The position numbers and the translations under genes were made by a program. A DNA stretch of 64,000 bases from assembly GCA_022394755.1 (NCBI GenBank), contig JAGFCA010000039.1, positions 1 through 64,000 on the forward strand, given 5' to 3'. Of this stretch, positions 34,338 to 45,566 are shown piece after piece (the stretch's first letter is position 1; each line of letters starts with the position of its first letter). The stretch comes from Candidatus Poribacteria bacterium (GTDB lineage Bacteria; Poribacteria; WGA-4E; WGA-3G). The notes below the pieces were generated by a model that was not told where the DNA came from, did not search any database, and was given only the letters and a program-made list of their open reading frames with translations.

Positions 34338-35966
34338 TTAGAAACTGACAGCGTAACCGTCTGTTCTTGGATCGGATCCAGCGATGAGTGCACCAGATTC
34401 AGGATGTACCTTGATGGCTTGTGCACTTCCGGGGCCACCCCAATCACCAACGGATTGAATTTCATGTCCTTTTTCGGCTAATTGTTCTTGGACATCAGAA
34501 GGGAAACGGTTTTCTAACTGAAGGTGATTAGAACAGGTATGCGGTATAGTTGATTCCATCGGATTCTGTAGACTACGCCATCTTGGGGCTGAGACTGCTT
34601 CTTGTGGTGTCATTCCAAAATCAAGGATGTGGGTGACTAACTGTAGATTTGTTTGAACTTGTGTATCCGCACCAGGAGTTCCACAGGTTAAGATAGGTTT
34701 TCCATCTTTTGTAACAATTACCGGATTCATTGTGTGACGTACTCGTTTTCCTGGGATTAAACAGTTTGGATGATCTTCCTCAAGATGCCAATAGGTCATC
34801 CTATTGTTTAGTAAGATACCTGTATCTCCAGCGACCAAGCCGGAACCGAAACCTGATTGGATACTCTGGAGAATGCAGACAAGGTTTCCTGCACTGTCGG
34901 CAGTGCAGAAGCAGGTTGTATCTTCGTGTGATTCTGGAAGTCCTGCTGGAACATCAATCGCAGCTTTTTCTAAATCAATTCGTTTAGCTTGGTCTGCTGC
35001 GTATGATTTAGATAACATGCCTTCTATAGGAACATCGATCCAATTAGGGTCTGCCATGTATTTTTCACGATCCGCAAAGGCGAGTTTTTTCGCTTCGACC
35101 ATCAGATGGACACTTTCGGCAGTATTACATCCCAACGCTTGTAAATCAAACAGTTCTACGATGTTTAATTCTTGCAATAAGATATGGCCACTTGAATTTG
35201 GTGGCATCTCATAAACATCATAACCACGGTAGTTTATTTGTATGGGATCATCCCAATGTGCATGAAAGTTTGCCAAGTCATCAGCCGTTAGGAGTCCATC
35301 ATGGACATGACTAAATTCACCAATGGTTTTTGCGATGTCCCCTTCGTAGAACCTCTCTCTTCCATCTTTAGCAATTTTCCGGAAGGTATTCCCGAGATTT
35401 GGATTTGAAAGGAGTTCACCAGATGGGATTGGTTCGCCATTTTTAGTGAAGATTTCACGACTGTCTGGTTCAGCTGCGAATCGTTCATTTTCACCACGTA
35501 AACCACCTGCCAATCTATGGCTAATGGGAAACCCGTCTTCGCATAACGAGATGGCAGGCGTGAATACCTCTTCTAATTTTAGATTGCCATACTTTTCATG
35601 TGCAAGTAACCAACCATCAACAAGTCCAGGCACAGAAACACTTCGCATACCTTTCATCGGTATGCCACCATTTTTTTGATATATTTCACGAGTTGCAGCA
35701 CCTGGAGCAGGACCTGTTGCATTGACAGCTGCAACTTCTCCTGTTTCTGCCCAATAGATAAGAATAAAACCATCCCCACCTGGACCTGATCCAGCTGGTT
35801 CAACAACGCCGATTGCTGCAGCAGTAGCGATTGCAGCATCAACAGCATTACCACCAGCCATCATTGTTTGAATACCTGCTTGTGATGCGAGAACGTGTCC
35901 TGATGCCACCATACCGTTTTTTCCCATTATAGCTGGACGGAATGCTGAACCGTGAGGTGAGTGCAT
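34338..35966 (-). CDS. gamma-glutamyltransferase family protein
   Basis: A 542-residue Ntn-hydrolase precursor. Seen: GNAVDAAIATAAAIGVVEPAGSGPGGDGF in pieces (GGNAVDAAIATAAAIGV, then GSGPGGDGFILIYW), the ETADREKYMADP-like segment (AFADREKYMADPNW), and the processing site HEDTT with the nucleophile Thr350, followed by DSAGNLVCILQSIQSGFGSG. MNPVIVTKDGKPIL and TPQEAVSAPRW close the small subunit. No signal peptide is apparent, so it may be cytoplasmic. The family cleaves glutathione or other gamma-glutamyl amides. It precedes the Gfo/Idh gene's end by 14 bp on the same strand. Confidence 0.85.
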   Translation of the reverse strand: MHSPHGSAFRPAIMGKNGMVASGHVLASQAGIQTMMAGGNAVDAAIATAAAIGVVEPAGSGPGGDGFILIYWAETGEVAAVNATGPAPGAATREIYQKNGGIPMKGMRSVSVPGLVDGWLLAHEKYGNLKLEEVFTPAISLCEDGFPISHRLAGGLRGENERFAAEPDSREIFTKNGEPIPSGELLSNPNLGNTFRKIAKDGRERFYEGDIAKTIGEFSHVHDGLLTADDLANFHAHWDDPIQINYRGYDVYEMPPNSSGHILLQELNIVELFDLQALGCNTAESVHLMVEAKKLAFADREKYMADPNWIDVPIEGMLSKSYAADQAKRIDLEKAAIDVPAGLPESHEDTTCFCTADSAGNLVCILQSIQSGFGSGLVAGDTGILLNNRMTYWHLEEDHPNCLIPGKRVRHTMNPVIVTKDGKPILTCGTPGADTQVQTNLQLVTHILDFGMTPQEAVSAPRWRSLQNPMESTIPHTCSNHLQLENRFPSDVQEQLAEKGHEIQSVGDWGGPGSAQAIKVHPESGALIAGSDPRTDGYAVSF

Positions 35967-35980
35967 TGGTTTCCTCCGTA

Positions 35981-37048
35981 TTATGCTAACATCTTTGCTG
36001 CAAATGCTTCTACATCAACACGTTCATGTGTTCGAGCAGATTCATTACATGCTTCCATCAATATCCATGTACCTAATGTGGTATCCTCTATCCACTCACG
36101 GTCTTTCCCTGTCGTAATAGCCTCAGCGAAAGCATCAAATTGGAGTCTGTCGTCTTCAATGAGACCTCCGTGTAGATCTTGTAATGTGGTGTTTTCAATT
36201 TCTTTTCCTTTACGAAAGAGTTGAAGGTGTCCGCCATCTCTGCGTAAGTCCCCTTCTTCACCGTGGAATGTCCAACTTCCGCTCCATCCAAATGGTCCCA
36301 TGTGTCCTGCACGAGTGCCAGCATAAGTAAATGGAGCACCATTAGCATACTCCATTAATGCGTTCCCACCTGCCGTACCCCATGCTTCAATCTGTCCTAA
36401 ATCAGGATCACGTCGGTTATGCACTTGTGCGGTAACATATTTTGGAAGACCTTTTGCCGCAACGAGTTGATCAAGTTGATGGCTACAACCTGCATGGAAA
36501 TAGAGTCCATCGACATAAGCATCTGGCTGGCGTGAATCGGGACCGGTAAATAGGTTTTGCCGTATCCAGAATCGGCATTCTCCACCCAACATTTCCCCGA
36601 TACCGTCATCTTCTCTGAGCCATTCCCGCATTTTTGCAGCAGCAGGATTCCATCGTTTGTTTTGTCCCTGAACCAGAATAGTTCCTGGGTTTGCTTTGTG
36701 TGCTTTAATAATGTCGTGAAATTCTGCTTGGGTTGTTGCGATCGGTTTAACACAGAGAGTGTGCATACCGAGGTTTAGACTTTCAACGATGAGTTGAGCG
36801 TGTACAGTCGTTGAAGCGTAAATTAGACATGCTTGTGCATCGTGTTTTTCTTTTGCTTCGGTTATGCTTATATAGATGTTATCTGATAAACCTTCAGGTG
36901 CACCATCTATTGATTCAACACCATTCTTTGCAGCCTCAAGATTGATGTCAACACATGCCACAGGTTCAAGACCATGTGTATTGACTTGTGCCTGTAAACG
37001 TCCATGTGCAAAATGTGTGCATCCAACATGAATAGTCGATATTGGCAT
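35981..37048 (-). CDS. Gfo/Idh/MocA family oxidoreductase
   Basis: A 355-residue protein with an N-terminal Rossmann domain (TIHVGCTHFAHGRLQAQVNT then PVACVDIN) and the motif CVKPIATTQAEFHDII, the place of the EKP active-site Lys in this family. The C-terminal half has the alpha/beta sheet domain (YVDGLYFHAGCSHQLDQLVA). The glycine loop is atypical, GCTHFAHG rather than GxGxxG, so cofactor binding may be altered. It probably oxidises or reduces a sugar derivative. SD AAGGAG lies before the ATG. It sits between the PmoA-like and GGT genes, all minus strand. Confidence 0.82.
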   Translation of the reverse strand: MPISTIHVGCTHFAHGRLQAQVNTHGLEPVACVDINLEAAKNGVESIDGAPEGLSDNIYISITEAKEKHDAQACLIYASTTVHAQLIVESLNLGMHTLCVKPIATTQAEFHDIIKAHKANPGTILVQGQNKRWNPAAAKMREWLREDDGIGEMLGGECRFWIRQNLFTGPDSRQPDAYVDGLYFHAGCSHQLDQLVAAKGLPKYVTAQVHNRRDPDLGQIEAWGTAGGNALMEYANGAPFTYAGTRAGHMGPFGWSGSWTFHGEEGDLRRDGGHLQLFRKGKEIENTTLQDLHGGLIEDDRLQFDAFAEAITTGKDREWIEDTTLGTWILMEACNESARTHERVDVEAFAAKMLA

Positions 37049-37103
37049 AGATCGTTCTCCTTCTCAATGAACAATAGGTTGATCTGCTAAGTGGCAGGTT
37101 GGT

Positions 37104-38267
37104 TTATTCTTGAGAGAATTCTACAGTTGGAGGATTGATGAAATCGTGATATTTCTGTGCAACCTTTCCTTCAGATGCATCACCGGCATGAATCAGAACT
37201 CGGAACCGGAAGTGCATTTCTTCACCTTCTTTAAGAATGTAAGAACCATCTTTGGCTGGGTCGCGCTCAAATGTGCCACCACCAAAGATATTACTTCCCA
37301 TTAATCCATAATTACGAACATGCCAATAGGTCGGATATCGCGGATTTACAATATGATCGAAAACTGCAATTCCAACGGGAGTCCCATCAACAACACCAGA
37401 ATAATCACACCAATTAGAACGTTTACCCCAGGTTTCACCTTCGTTGATTCCCCCGAAAGCATTTTCAATTTTACCTCCATCAGAAGCATTCATTGAAGGA
37501 TGAACCCGAATTGACATGATGCCACCCTCTTTTGTATCACCAAAGTGTACATCTCCTGCAGAGGCGATAAAGGTCAAATCAAGATCAACAAAAGATCCGT
37601 CATCAGGAAGGTTATAGATGCGAAAATTCTGTTTATCTGTCATTAATACTGCTCCATCTTTAGTTTCCCAATTGTTGTCTGTATAAATTCTACTGAGAAC
37701 AGCACCTCCATGTTGCTGTGTGAAACCTTGATGTACAACTCTACCGGAATTGCTGCCTTCACCCCACAAATCAACATCATTTACTTCGCCATAAGCCACA
37801 TAGAGAGATCTGTGATGGACATGGTCTTTTGAGATTTCGCTTGTTTCTCCTCTTGTTACCTCACAACCATTTGGTCCTAAAACTGGGAAGAAATAGGGAC
37901 GGTATTGTGATTTGGCATAACGGAATGTTGTAAAATGTCTCTCGTTAAGAGTGATGTCAATTGTTTCTGATTCGTTTTTTAATTCAACGCCTGCTTCTTG
38001 TGGAACAGTCCCCGCAGAGAGCGAATAGGTTCGTGATTCTCCCGCGTCAAGATTATTAAGTATCCATACTAAAGAAGTAGATTCACCATCATCGCTTGTA
38101 AAGCACTGTGCTGCAATTACATCTCCTGTTTCTGAATCTGTTAATATGACATCTTGGTTAATAAGTTCACTTACACCGGGATGGTCAACATTTACGACAA
38201 CAGGACACCCATCCCGGTTATGGAAATCTGCGTTAACAGTAAGTGTGAGGTCGTTCTGATTTGCCAT
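37104..38267 (-). CDS. PmoA-like (DUF6807) family protein
   Basis: A 387-residue protein without signal peptide. The core FRYAKSQYRPYFFPVLGPNG, DHVHHRSLYVAYGEVNDVDL and VVHQGFTQQHGGAV, then GIMSIRVHPSMNASDGGKI and KRSNWCDYSGVVDGTPVGIA is typical of the DUF6807/methane oxygenase PmoA-named family, which is not a real methane oxygenase. Its fold resembles galactose mutarotase-like sheets. Function is unproven. The family travels with Gfo/Idh/MocA dehydrogenases, as here, so a sugar-catabolic role is the best inference. The acidic C-terminus is short. Confidence 0.75.
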   Translation of the reverse strand: MANQNDLTLTVNADFHNRDGCPVVVNVDHPGVSELINQDVILTDSETGDVIAAQCFTSDDGESTSLVWILNNLDAGESRTYSLSAGTVPQEAGVELKNESETIDITLNERHFTTFRYAKSQYRPYFFPVLGPNGCEVTRGETSEISKDHVHHRSLYVAYGEVNDVDLWGEGSNSGRVVHQGFTQQHGGAVLSRIYTDNNWETKDGAVLMTDKQNFRIYNLPDDGSFVDLDLTFIASAGDVHFGDTKEGGIMSIRVHPSMNASDGGKIENAFGGINEGETWGKRSNWCDYSGVVDGTPVGIAVFDHIVNPRYPTYWHVRNYGLMGSNIFGGGTFERDPAKDGSYILKEGEEMHFRFRVLIHAGDASEGKVAQKYHDFINPPTVEFSQE

Positions 38268-38358
38268 GAATCTCCTTAAATATTGGTCATTCTATGTATA
38301 GATTTAATCTCTTAGTCTAATTCCAATTTGGATAGGAATGACAGGTGATAAGACAATT

Positions 38359-38724
38359 CTATTTGTCTGGATTGTCAGCACTGAGTTCAAGTATAGCTTC
38401 TTCTTCACTATCATAATTCTCAAACACGGTTGCTAATCTTCCGAGAACCAGCAAGTTTCGAATGTGCGCTCCTGCGTTAACAAGTGCTGTACGACCACCT
38501 CTGCGGGTGATAGTGACGTGAACAGAAACAAGCGTACCTAAACCACTACTGTCCATACGAGTGACTTCTTCAAGGTTAAATATAACATGTGGAGAATCGA
38601 AGTGTTCTTCAAGTTCTTCATGTATTTGTTGTCTAATCTCAACATTGGCTGGACCGATCATACGACCAGTTGGACGTATAACTATCACACCTTCTCGATG
38701 ACGAATTTCAGCTAACATTTTCAC
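38359..38724 (-). CDS. STAS-domain anti-sigma factor antagonist
   Basis: A 121-residue single STAS domain (SpoIIAA/RsbV type). The phosphorylation loop MDSSGLGTLVSVH, with Ser in the usual place (about residues 59-60), follows VIFNLEEVTR. The last 10 residues are acidic. Such proteins are phosphorylated by a serine kinase and, unphosphorylated, free a sigma factor or act on other partners. No kinase or sigma gene is near. The start follows a GGGAG Shine-Dalgarno sequence. Confidence 0.88.
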   Translation of the reverse strand: MKMLAEIRHREGVIVIRPTGRMIGPANVEIRQQIHEELEEHFDSPHVIFNLEEVTRMDSSGLGTLVSVHVTITRRGGRTALVNAGAHIRNLLVLGRLATVFENYDSEEEAILELSADNPDK

Positions 38725-39049
38725 TCCCTTGATGCTTATTCACATTCTGGTGTATCAATTGATAGACCTGTTATGTGTATTCCGCGTTGAATACATGAAA
38801 TATACTTATCATTGATTCATTGCAGAAATTAGTTATAAATAGAAATATAAAACCACTATAAATGTGGAGATGAATTAATAGTCTTAGTATAACGAATCCT
38901 TGTAGTTAAGTCAAGGATGGAGTTCATATCCAGTATGTAGAGTTGCGTGAATTTGATAATAGATATTTCAACTACATTTATCAATCATTAATACTGATGT
39001 AGACCAAATACAAAAGTCTGAGTTAGCAAACTCACGTTAAAGTAAACTC
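38725..39049. other. gene-free gap
   Basis: A 325-base AT-rich gap between the sulfatase and STAS genes, both on the minus strand. I see no RNA, strong hairpin or repeat unit of the two main families. A 14-base string TTTAACGTGAGTTT (minus, about 39026-39040) also occurs at 44209-44222, but its meaning is unclear. Confidence 0.45.
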
Positions 39050-40507
39050 CTAACGTCCAGTAGATGGGGATTGTGGCCAATGAATTCCACGTTGTCCTGA
39101 TAAGTTGCGATTTGCTGATGGACGGTATTCACCATCAGGTAAACCGACAAGTTTACCATCTTCGATCCATTTTAGGTCATTACCATATAGTTCACCAATA
39201 AGAATTTCTGTCAATCGATCAAGTATAGCTGCATGTCCCGGTGAGTTGGATAAATCATTTAATTCTCTCGGATCTTCTTCTAAGTCAAAAAGTTGTCGAT
39301 AGTTCCCGGTTCCATAGTAGATTAGTTTATACCGCCCTTCATGTATCATTCGAGTGGCAGTACCACCTTCGCCGACTTCCCCGTATAACCATTCACGTTT
39401 ATTTTCTCCTACCATTGGGATACCTTCTACTGTATCAGGTATATCTATCCCCGCGAGATGGAGTAGTGTTGGCATTACGTCTTGCCATCCAACAAGTCTA
39501 TTATCTACTCTATTGTTGCCAACTCGGTCGTCTTTTGCCTGCCCGACCAGGATCATTGGAACGTTAGTGGAATCTTCATAATAGAGTCGTTTTGCCCACA
39601 TTTTGTGATTCCCTAACATATCACCATGATCGGAGGTAAAGAGTATAATAGTGTCGTTTAGGAGTCCTTCTTCACGGAGTGTTCCAATAACGAGACGTAA
39701 TTGATGGTCAATGTGAGTGCAAAGTGCATAAAATGCTTGCCGTGCTGATCGGATAAGATCATCACTATAGAGTGTATCCTGCATCTGTCGTGATTTTAAT
39801 GGCAATGGTAAATTGTCAAAATCTTTAGACCATTCACCGTGATAAGGCATTTCTATATCCACGTTTCGATACATGTCCATGTAGCATTGCAGCGGTGCTA
39901 ATGGTGGATGTGGATGACAATAGGATAGATACCAAAAACTGGGACGAGTGGGGTCGCGTCGTTTTATATAACGTACCATCTGTTGTGTGCTCCAGTTGGT
40001 GACGTGGCAATCTTCGGGTAGGTGCCAAGGACGGTTGAGATAATCGTTATTGCACATACCGTGTGCGAATTGTTGTCCGGCATAACCTTTATCTCCAAGG
40101 AAGAGTTCATAGTCGTCAATTACTCCATATTGAGTTCTGCCTTCTTCACCCAACATCACATCGTCAAACCCAATACGGTCCCGTTGTGGGTAAACATGAA
40201 GCTTTCCAACTGCGTATGCCTGATATCCTGCATCCCGAAAGGTTTGAGCGACTGTTGGTAGTCCGTTTATTCCTTTTTTATCGTTGAATACTCTGTCTTT
40301 GTGTGTTCGCGTTGTGGTTCCAGTCATTAACGTCTTCCTTGCAGGAACACATACCGGGCATTCGCTATAACCACGTGTGAAACGAGTTCCTGCCCGAGCA
40401 AGTGAGTCGAGAGTAGGCGTTTGTATTGTTGGGTGTCCACTGACTCCAAGTAACGAATTTGGCCAATGATCGGTTGAAATGAGAAGGACATTTGGATTGT
40501 CAGACAT
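39050..40507 (-). CDS. sulfatase (arylsulfatase family)
   Basis: A 485-residue alkaline-phosphatase-superfamily enzyme. N-terminal NVLLISTDHWPNSLLGVSGH gives the metal-binding Asp. The maturation motif CVPARKTLMTG (Cys53, the residue turned into formylglycine, then x-P-x-R) is intact. FTSDHGDMLGNHKMWAKR gives the second metal site. The absence of a signal peptide suggests a cytoplasmic enzyme acting on imported sulfated sugars or choline-type esters. The gene is alone on its transcript. Confidence 0.9.
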   Translation of the reverse strand: MSDNPNVLLISTDHWPNSLLGVSGHPTIQTPTLDSLARAGTRFTRGYSECPVCVPARKTLMTGTTTRTHKDRVFNDKKGINGLPTVAQTFRDAGYQAYAVGKLHVYPQRDRIGFDDVMLGEEGRTQYGVIDDYELFLGDKGYAGQQFAHGMCNNDYLNRPWHLPEDCHVTNWSTQQMVRYIKRRDPTRPSFWYLSYCHPHPPLAPLQCYMDMYRNVDIEMPYHGEWSKDFDNLPLPLKSRQMQDTLYSDDLIRSARQAFYALCTHIDHQLRLVIGTLREEGLLNDTIILFTSDHGDMLGNHKMWAKRLYYEDSTNVPMILVGQAKDDRVGNNRVDNRLVGWQDVMPTLLHLAGIDIPDTVEGIPMVGENKREWLYGEVGEGGTATRMIHEGRYKLIYYGTGNYRQLFDLEEDPRELNDLSNSPGHAAILDRLTEILIGELYGNDLKWIEDGKLVGLPDGEYRPSANRNLSGQRGIHWPQSPSTGR

Positions 40508-40589
40508 AGGTGATCTTCCTTCCTGTCGAAGTTGTAATGTTATATTTTGCTATCCTATCAAAAGATATGACAATTGACAAGTGAAAATG

Positions 40590-40855
40590 TGTGTTAGGGT
40601 GTGTAAAGAAATTATCACTATAAGTGTTTCTTGTATCAGAATCGCGGATTGGATTAGTTTTCAGTTTATAGTTTTCAGTTTGAATTTCGTGAATGAGTTA
40701 TTTTTCTGAACCGTTGTTTAGTGTTTTGTGTCAACGTTTTTTCTACACACCTTTCGCTCCTCTGGAGCTTGCCTCTATGTTAGTCTGGTATTTCTACACA
40801 CCTTTCGTTCCTCTGGAGCTTGCGGAAATACAAGGAGTCAGGATTCGGAGGATTA
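40590..40855. repeat. inverted two-unit copy of the 51-bp repeat element
   Basis: This stretch is the reverse complement of the flanks of the array at 2.6-3.2 kb. The right flank (TTATAGTTTTCAGTTTGAAT and CTTGTATCAGAATCGCGGATT) matches 3095-3200. Two units follow, each with CGCTCC or CGTTCC, then TCTGGAGCTTGC. Then come GGAAATACAAGGAGTCAGGA and TTCGGAG, matching 2614-2642. So the same element has nine units at one site and two here. It is likely a moderately repeated intergenic element. Confidence 0.8.
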
Positions 40856-40962
40856 CCACCATTAGCTCCAAGATCAAACGTGATGGCACAAAAGATAAAT
40901 AATAAAAATAGGTACAGAATAATTTGAAACGCATTACAAAACTCTTATCATTTAGAAAATGA

Positions 40963-41142
40963 TATTATACAGACACCCGCACAGAAATACATCTGCTCGG
41001 GGACGATATTGGATTCACTGATCATTGGATTTTTGAAGACGCACGAGTGCTTTCTCGGCACCCAATTTATTTGAATGCGTATAAATCCTCTGGATTCTCA
41101 GGAGCAGCAATCACCTTTAACTTAGGTAATAATTCATTCTAA
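40963..41142 (+). pseudogene. 3' remnant of an unidentified gene
   Basis: From the stop TGA 40960-40962 to TAA 41140-41142 the frame reads as a protein end without a start codon: LLGDDIGFTDHWIFEDARVL then HPIYLNAYKSSGFSGAAITF and NLGNNSF. The composition is protein-like, unlike the frames around it. The 5' part of the gene is gone and the repeat element of 40590-40855 lies just upstream, which suggests a deletion or rearrangement at that site. I do not recognise the family. The rest of the 1-kb gap up to katG is AT-rich with no clear feature. Confidence 0.4.
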
Positions 41143-41537
41143 ATTAGAATTGTTAACCATTCGGAGATCATAGATTGGTTTATCTTGAGAACTCATAGAT
41201 ATTAATAGCATTTAGAATGCACCTATTTTAGTGGAATCGACTATTAGTTTATTATTGTAGGAAGGCAGAAGTTAGGTGCAGAATTTGATATGTATTTGGT
41301 GAAAGTGATTTTTTGTTTTTACTCATGACATTGTTAATGTATAATATATAATATGAATATGCGGTAAATATCGCTTTATAATGAACTTAGATCTGTTTAG
41401 GAAGTAGTGAGAAGTTTGAATTTGGTGTTATTATTGACCGATTTTATGATATTTACCCGTAAATTACAACTTATATACCCTTGTATTCTACAAGGTCTTA
41501 CGACAAATCTTTGAAAGAATTAGTTAGAATAATGTAG

Positions 41538-43745
<2,208 letters not shown>

Positions 43746-43758
43746 TCTAAAAAACAAT

Positions 43759-43798
43759 AAGGGCAGTGAGAAGGATTTTCCTTCTTCTCACTGCCCTT
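43759..43798 (+). terminator. rho-independent terminator after katG
   Basis: AAGGGCAGTGAGAA and its exact complement give a 14-bp stem with a 12-nt loop, then TATATTTTA. It lies 14 bp behind the katG stop. Confidence 0.8.
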
Positions 43799-43937
43799 TA
43801 TATTTTACTTTAGTTTGGACAGTTTCAGTCGGTCTCATTGTCGTATTATCGAAGGTTTATCTTTTTTGCTAATGGTTTTGGTGTCGTTATTACTCACTAA
43901 AAACGCATTATATACAAGTAGACATCTTTACATAGCA

Positions 43938-44175
43938 CTCCGCTGGAGTGCATCACTCTATACACATTGTTTCTATAGACATATCACACCTAAATCAACG
44001 GTATGAACCCCTTATGGCGTTCCCGGGTGTGAGGAAACATCGAAATATCAGTAACGTTAGTTCTGTATTGATTAGGTTAGATACACATATCAGTGTTGTT
44101 CCTTGCTCCAGAGGAGCAATATGTCTATAGTAGGAAAGCATAGCAACCCCGCACTCCTGCGGAGTGCTATGTGTA
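43938..44175. repeat. cluster of family-1 and family-2 hairpin repeats
   Basis: The cluster holds GCACTCC-GCT-GGAGTGC (43936-43952), a family-2 unit with ACGGTATGAACCCC then TTATGGCGTTCCCGGG (43998-44028), TTGCTCC-AGA-GGAGCAA followed by TATGTCTATAG (44102-44130), and GCACTCC-TGC-GGAGTGC followed by TATGTGTAAA (44152-44178). The arms differ from those in the 51-bp array but pair perfectly, and the tails keep the AATGTGTATAG pattern. The short frames here are not genes. Confidence 0.65.
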
Positions 44176-44254
44176 AAAAATTGTCCAAACTATAGTATTA
44201 TTTTAACGTGAGTTTGATAAATCAATATTTACAATAGGGTCGGTGAATCAGAAT

Positions 44255-44310
44255 CAGGAATCAACGGTATGAATGTCATTTAGACATTCCCGGGAAACCG
44301 CTCTTATCGG
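44255..44310. repeat. family-2 hairpin repeat
   Basis: CAGGAATCAACGGTAT is followed by the hairpin GAATGTC-ATTTA-GACATTC and CCGGG. It lies just downstream (in gene terms) of the DUF711 gene end at 44353. The gap of 43.8-44.35 kb has no gene. Confidence 0.6.
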
Positions 44311-44352
44311 GTTAGGGGAAATTGGAATTATCGAAATATTTATTTAATCCTC

Positions 44353-45483
44353 TTATATTTCCATTACAGCAGTATTTGTTAGATATGGTGATTGAAACTG
44401 AGTCATCTCACCTGCCTTGAGTCCAGGAACTGGAAATAGACGGACAGATAACGGTTTTTTGAGTTGTATAGAAAGCGTTGCTACATCGGTTAGAATAGAG
44501 GTGATTTGAGGTATGGAAGCGTCACCTGGAATGGGTATTGTGTCAAGACCCGTCCCACAGACAGTTGAATACAGTAGAAGACTATCTAAATTGAAATAAC
44601 CTTCCTCACTTCGTTTACCTAACCCAATATCTTCAAGTACAGGAAGCATTAATCCTGAATATCCACATAATGGAAGTGATAGATTACGTAGTATACGGGT
44701 AATACCTGCTGCAACGGTCAAAGTGCCGCGTTCACCAAAGTGTCCTGGAAGTTGTTCTTCCATAGCGTAAGCAATGCTATCTTCACCCATCGGGGCAGGT
44801 GATACGTCAATCCCTACAAACTTAATTCCCCATTCCTGTGCTAATTCTTCTGCAAAAGCAACTATCTTTTCTCCTTCCTTTTCCATTAGTATTTTTAAAT
44901 TGTCCAATGCCTGTTCTAAATTAATAGCATCTTTGAAGGCTTGTTGTATCAGGTCTGATGCTTGCCACCCGATCCCAAAATTTGTTCTTGTATCTTGCCA
45001 GTATGCTGCTGGAAAGAAAGGTGTATTAGCTGGACAGTTCATTAATGCTGCAAAACGCAGGTTGCCATAACCGGCGTCAGTGCGGTGGGCAATCTGGTGA
45101 ATGATATTCGCCGTGTTTTCTGCGATTTTTGTGCTAATATATCCGGCTTTGGTGGTAAGGGTAACAGTGGTAAAGAGTATTTCGCTCTGGACAATTACAT
45201 CTACAACACGTGAAAGATTACTCTCTGTGGAATGTGTCTCAGGCAGGATTGTACCTAAATTGACGAAATCTATCCCTAATGCTTTTGCTTCAGTTTCTAA
45301 TGCAAGAATGGTATCTAATTGTCGGACATCGTTCCAAGTTTGACTACTTACACGTGTAGTTTGTACTTCGTAACCGTTGTCTAATAAGCATTTTTTACAT
45401 GCGTTGTTAAATTCAGCTGCCCGTTGAAGTTGGTATGGAGAATATGGGAACGGTATACCCGTAGTAATAGTACGGATTTTCAT
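44353..45483 (-). CDS. DUF711 family protein
   Basis: A 376-residue soluble protein. MKIRTITTGIPFPYSPYQLQ, the middle FAALMNCPANTPFFPAAYW and GIDVSPAPMGEDSIAYAMEE, then LPVLEDIGLGKRSEEGYFNL mark the DUF711 (UPF0210-like) family. Members are glycyl-radical-fold relatives often coded next to an ACT-domain gene, which is not present here. The N-terminal half is degenerate compared with UPF0210. Biochemical function is unknown. It starts 84 bp after accA ends, on the same strand. Confidence 0.75.
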   Translation of the reverse strand: MKIRTITTGIPFPYSPYQLQRAAEFNNACKKCLLDNGYEVQTTRVSSQTWNDVRQLDTILALETEAKALGIDFVNLGTILPETHSTESNLSRVVDVIVQSEILFTTVTLTTKAGYISTKIAENTANIIHQIAHRTDAGYGNLRFAALMNCPANTPFFPAAYWQDTRTNFGIGWQASDLIQQAFKDAINLEQALDNLKILMEKEGEKIVAFAEELAQEWGIKFVGIDVSPAPMGEDSIAYAMEEQLPGHFGERGTLTVAAGITRILRNLSLPLCGYSGLMLPVLEDIGLGKRSEEGYFNLDSLLLYSTVCGTGLDTIPIPGDASIPQITSILTDVATLSIQLKKPLSVRLFPVPGLKAGEMTQFQSPYLTNTAVMEI

Positions 45484-45566
45484 GTTTTTTTAGAATTTTT
45501 CCTATAGGATTTGTTAAGTTTTTCATTTTGTTTTTCTGAATAGTAAGTAAGGTGAACTTAATAAAA

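Noticed and set aside
43815..44130. Two plus-strand ORFs of about 60 codons
   Set aside because: They run through the hairpin repeat cluster behind katG and have no protein-like pattern.
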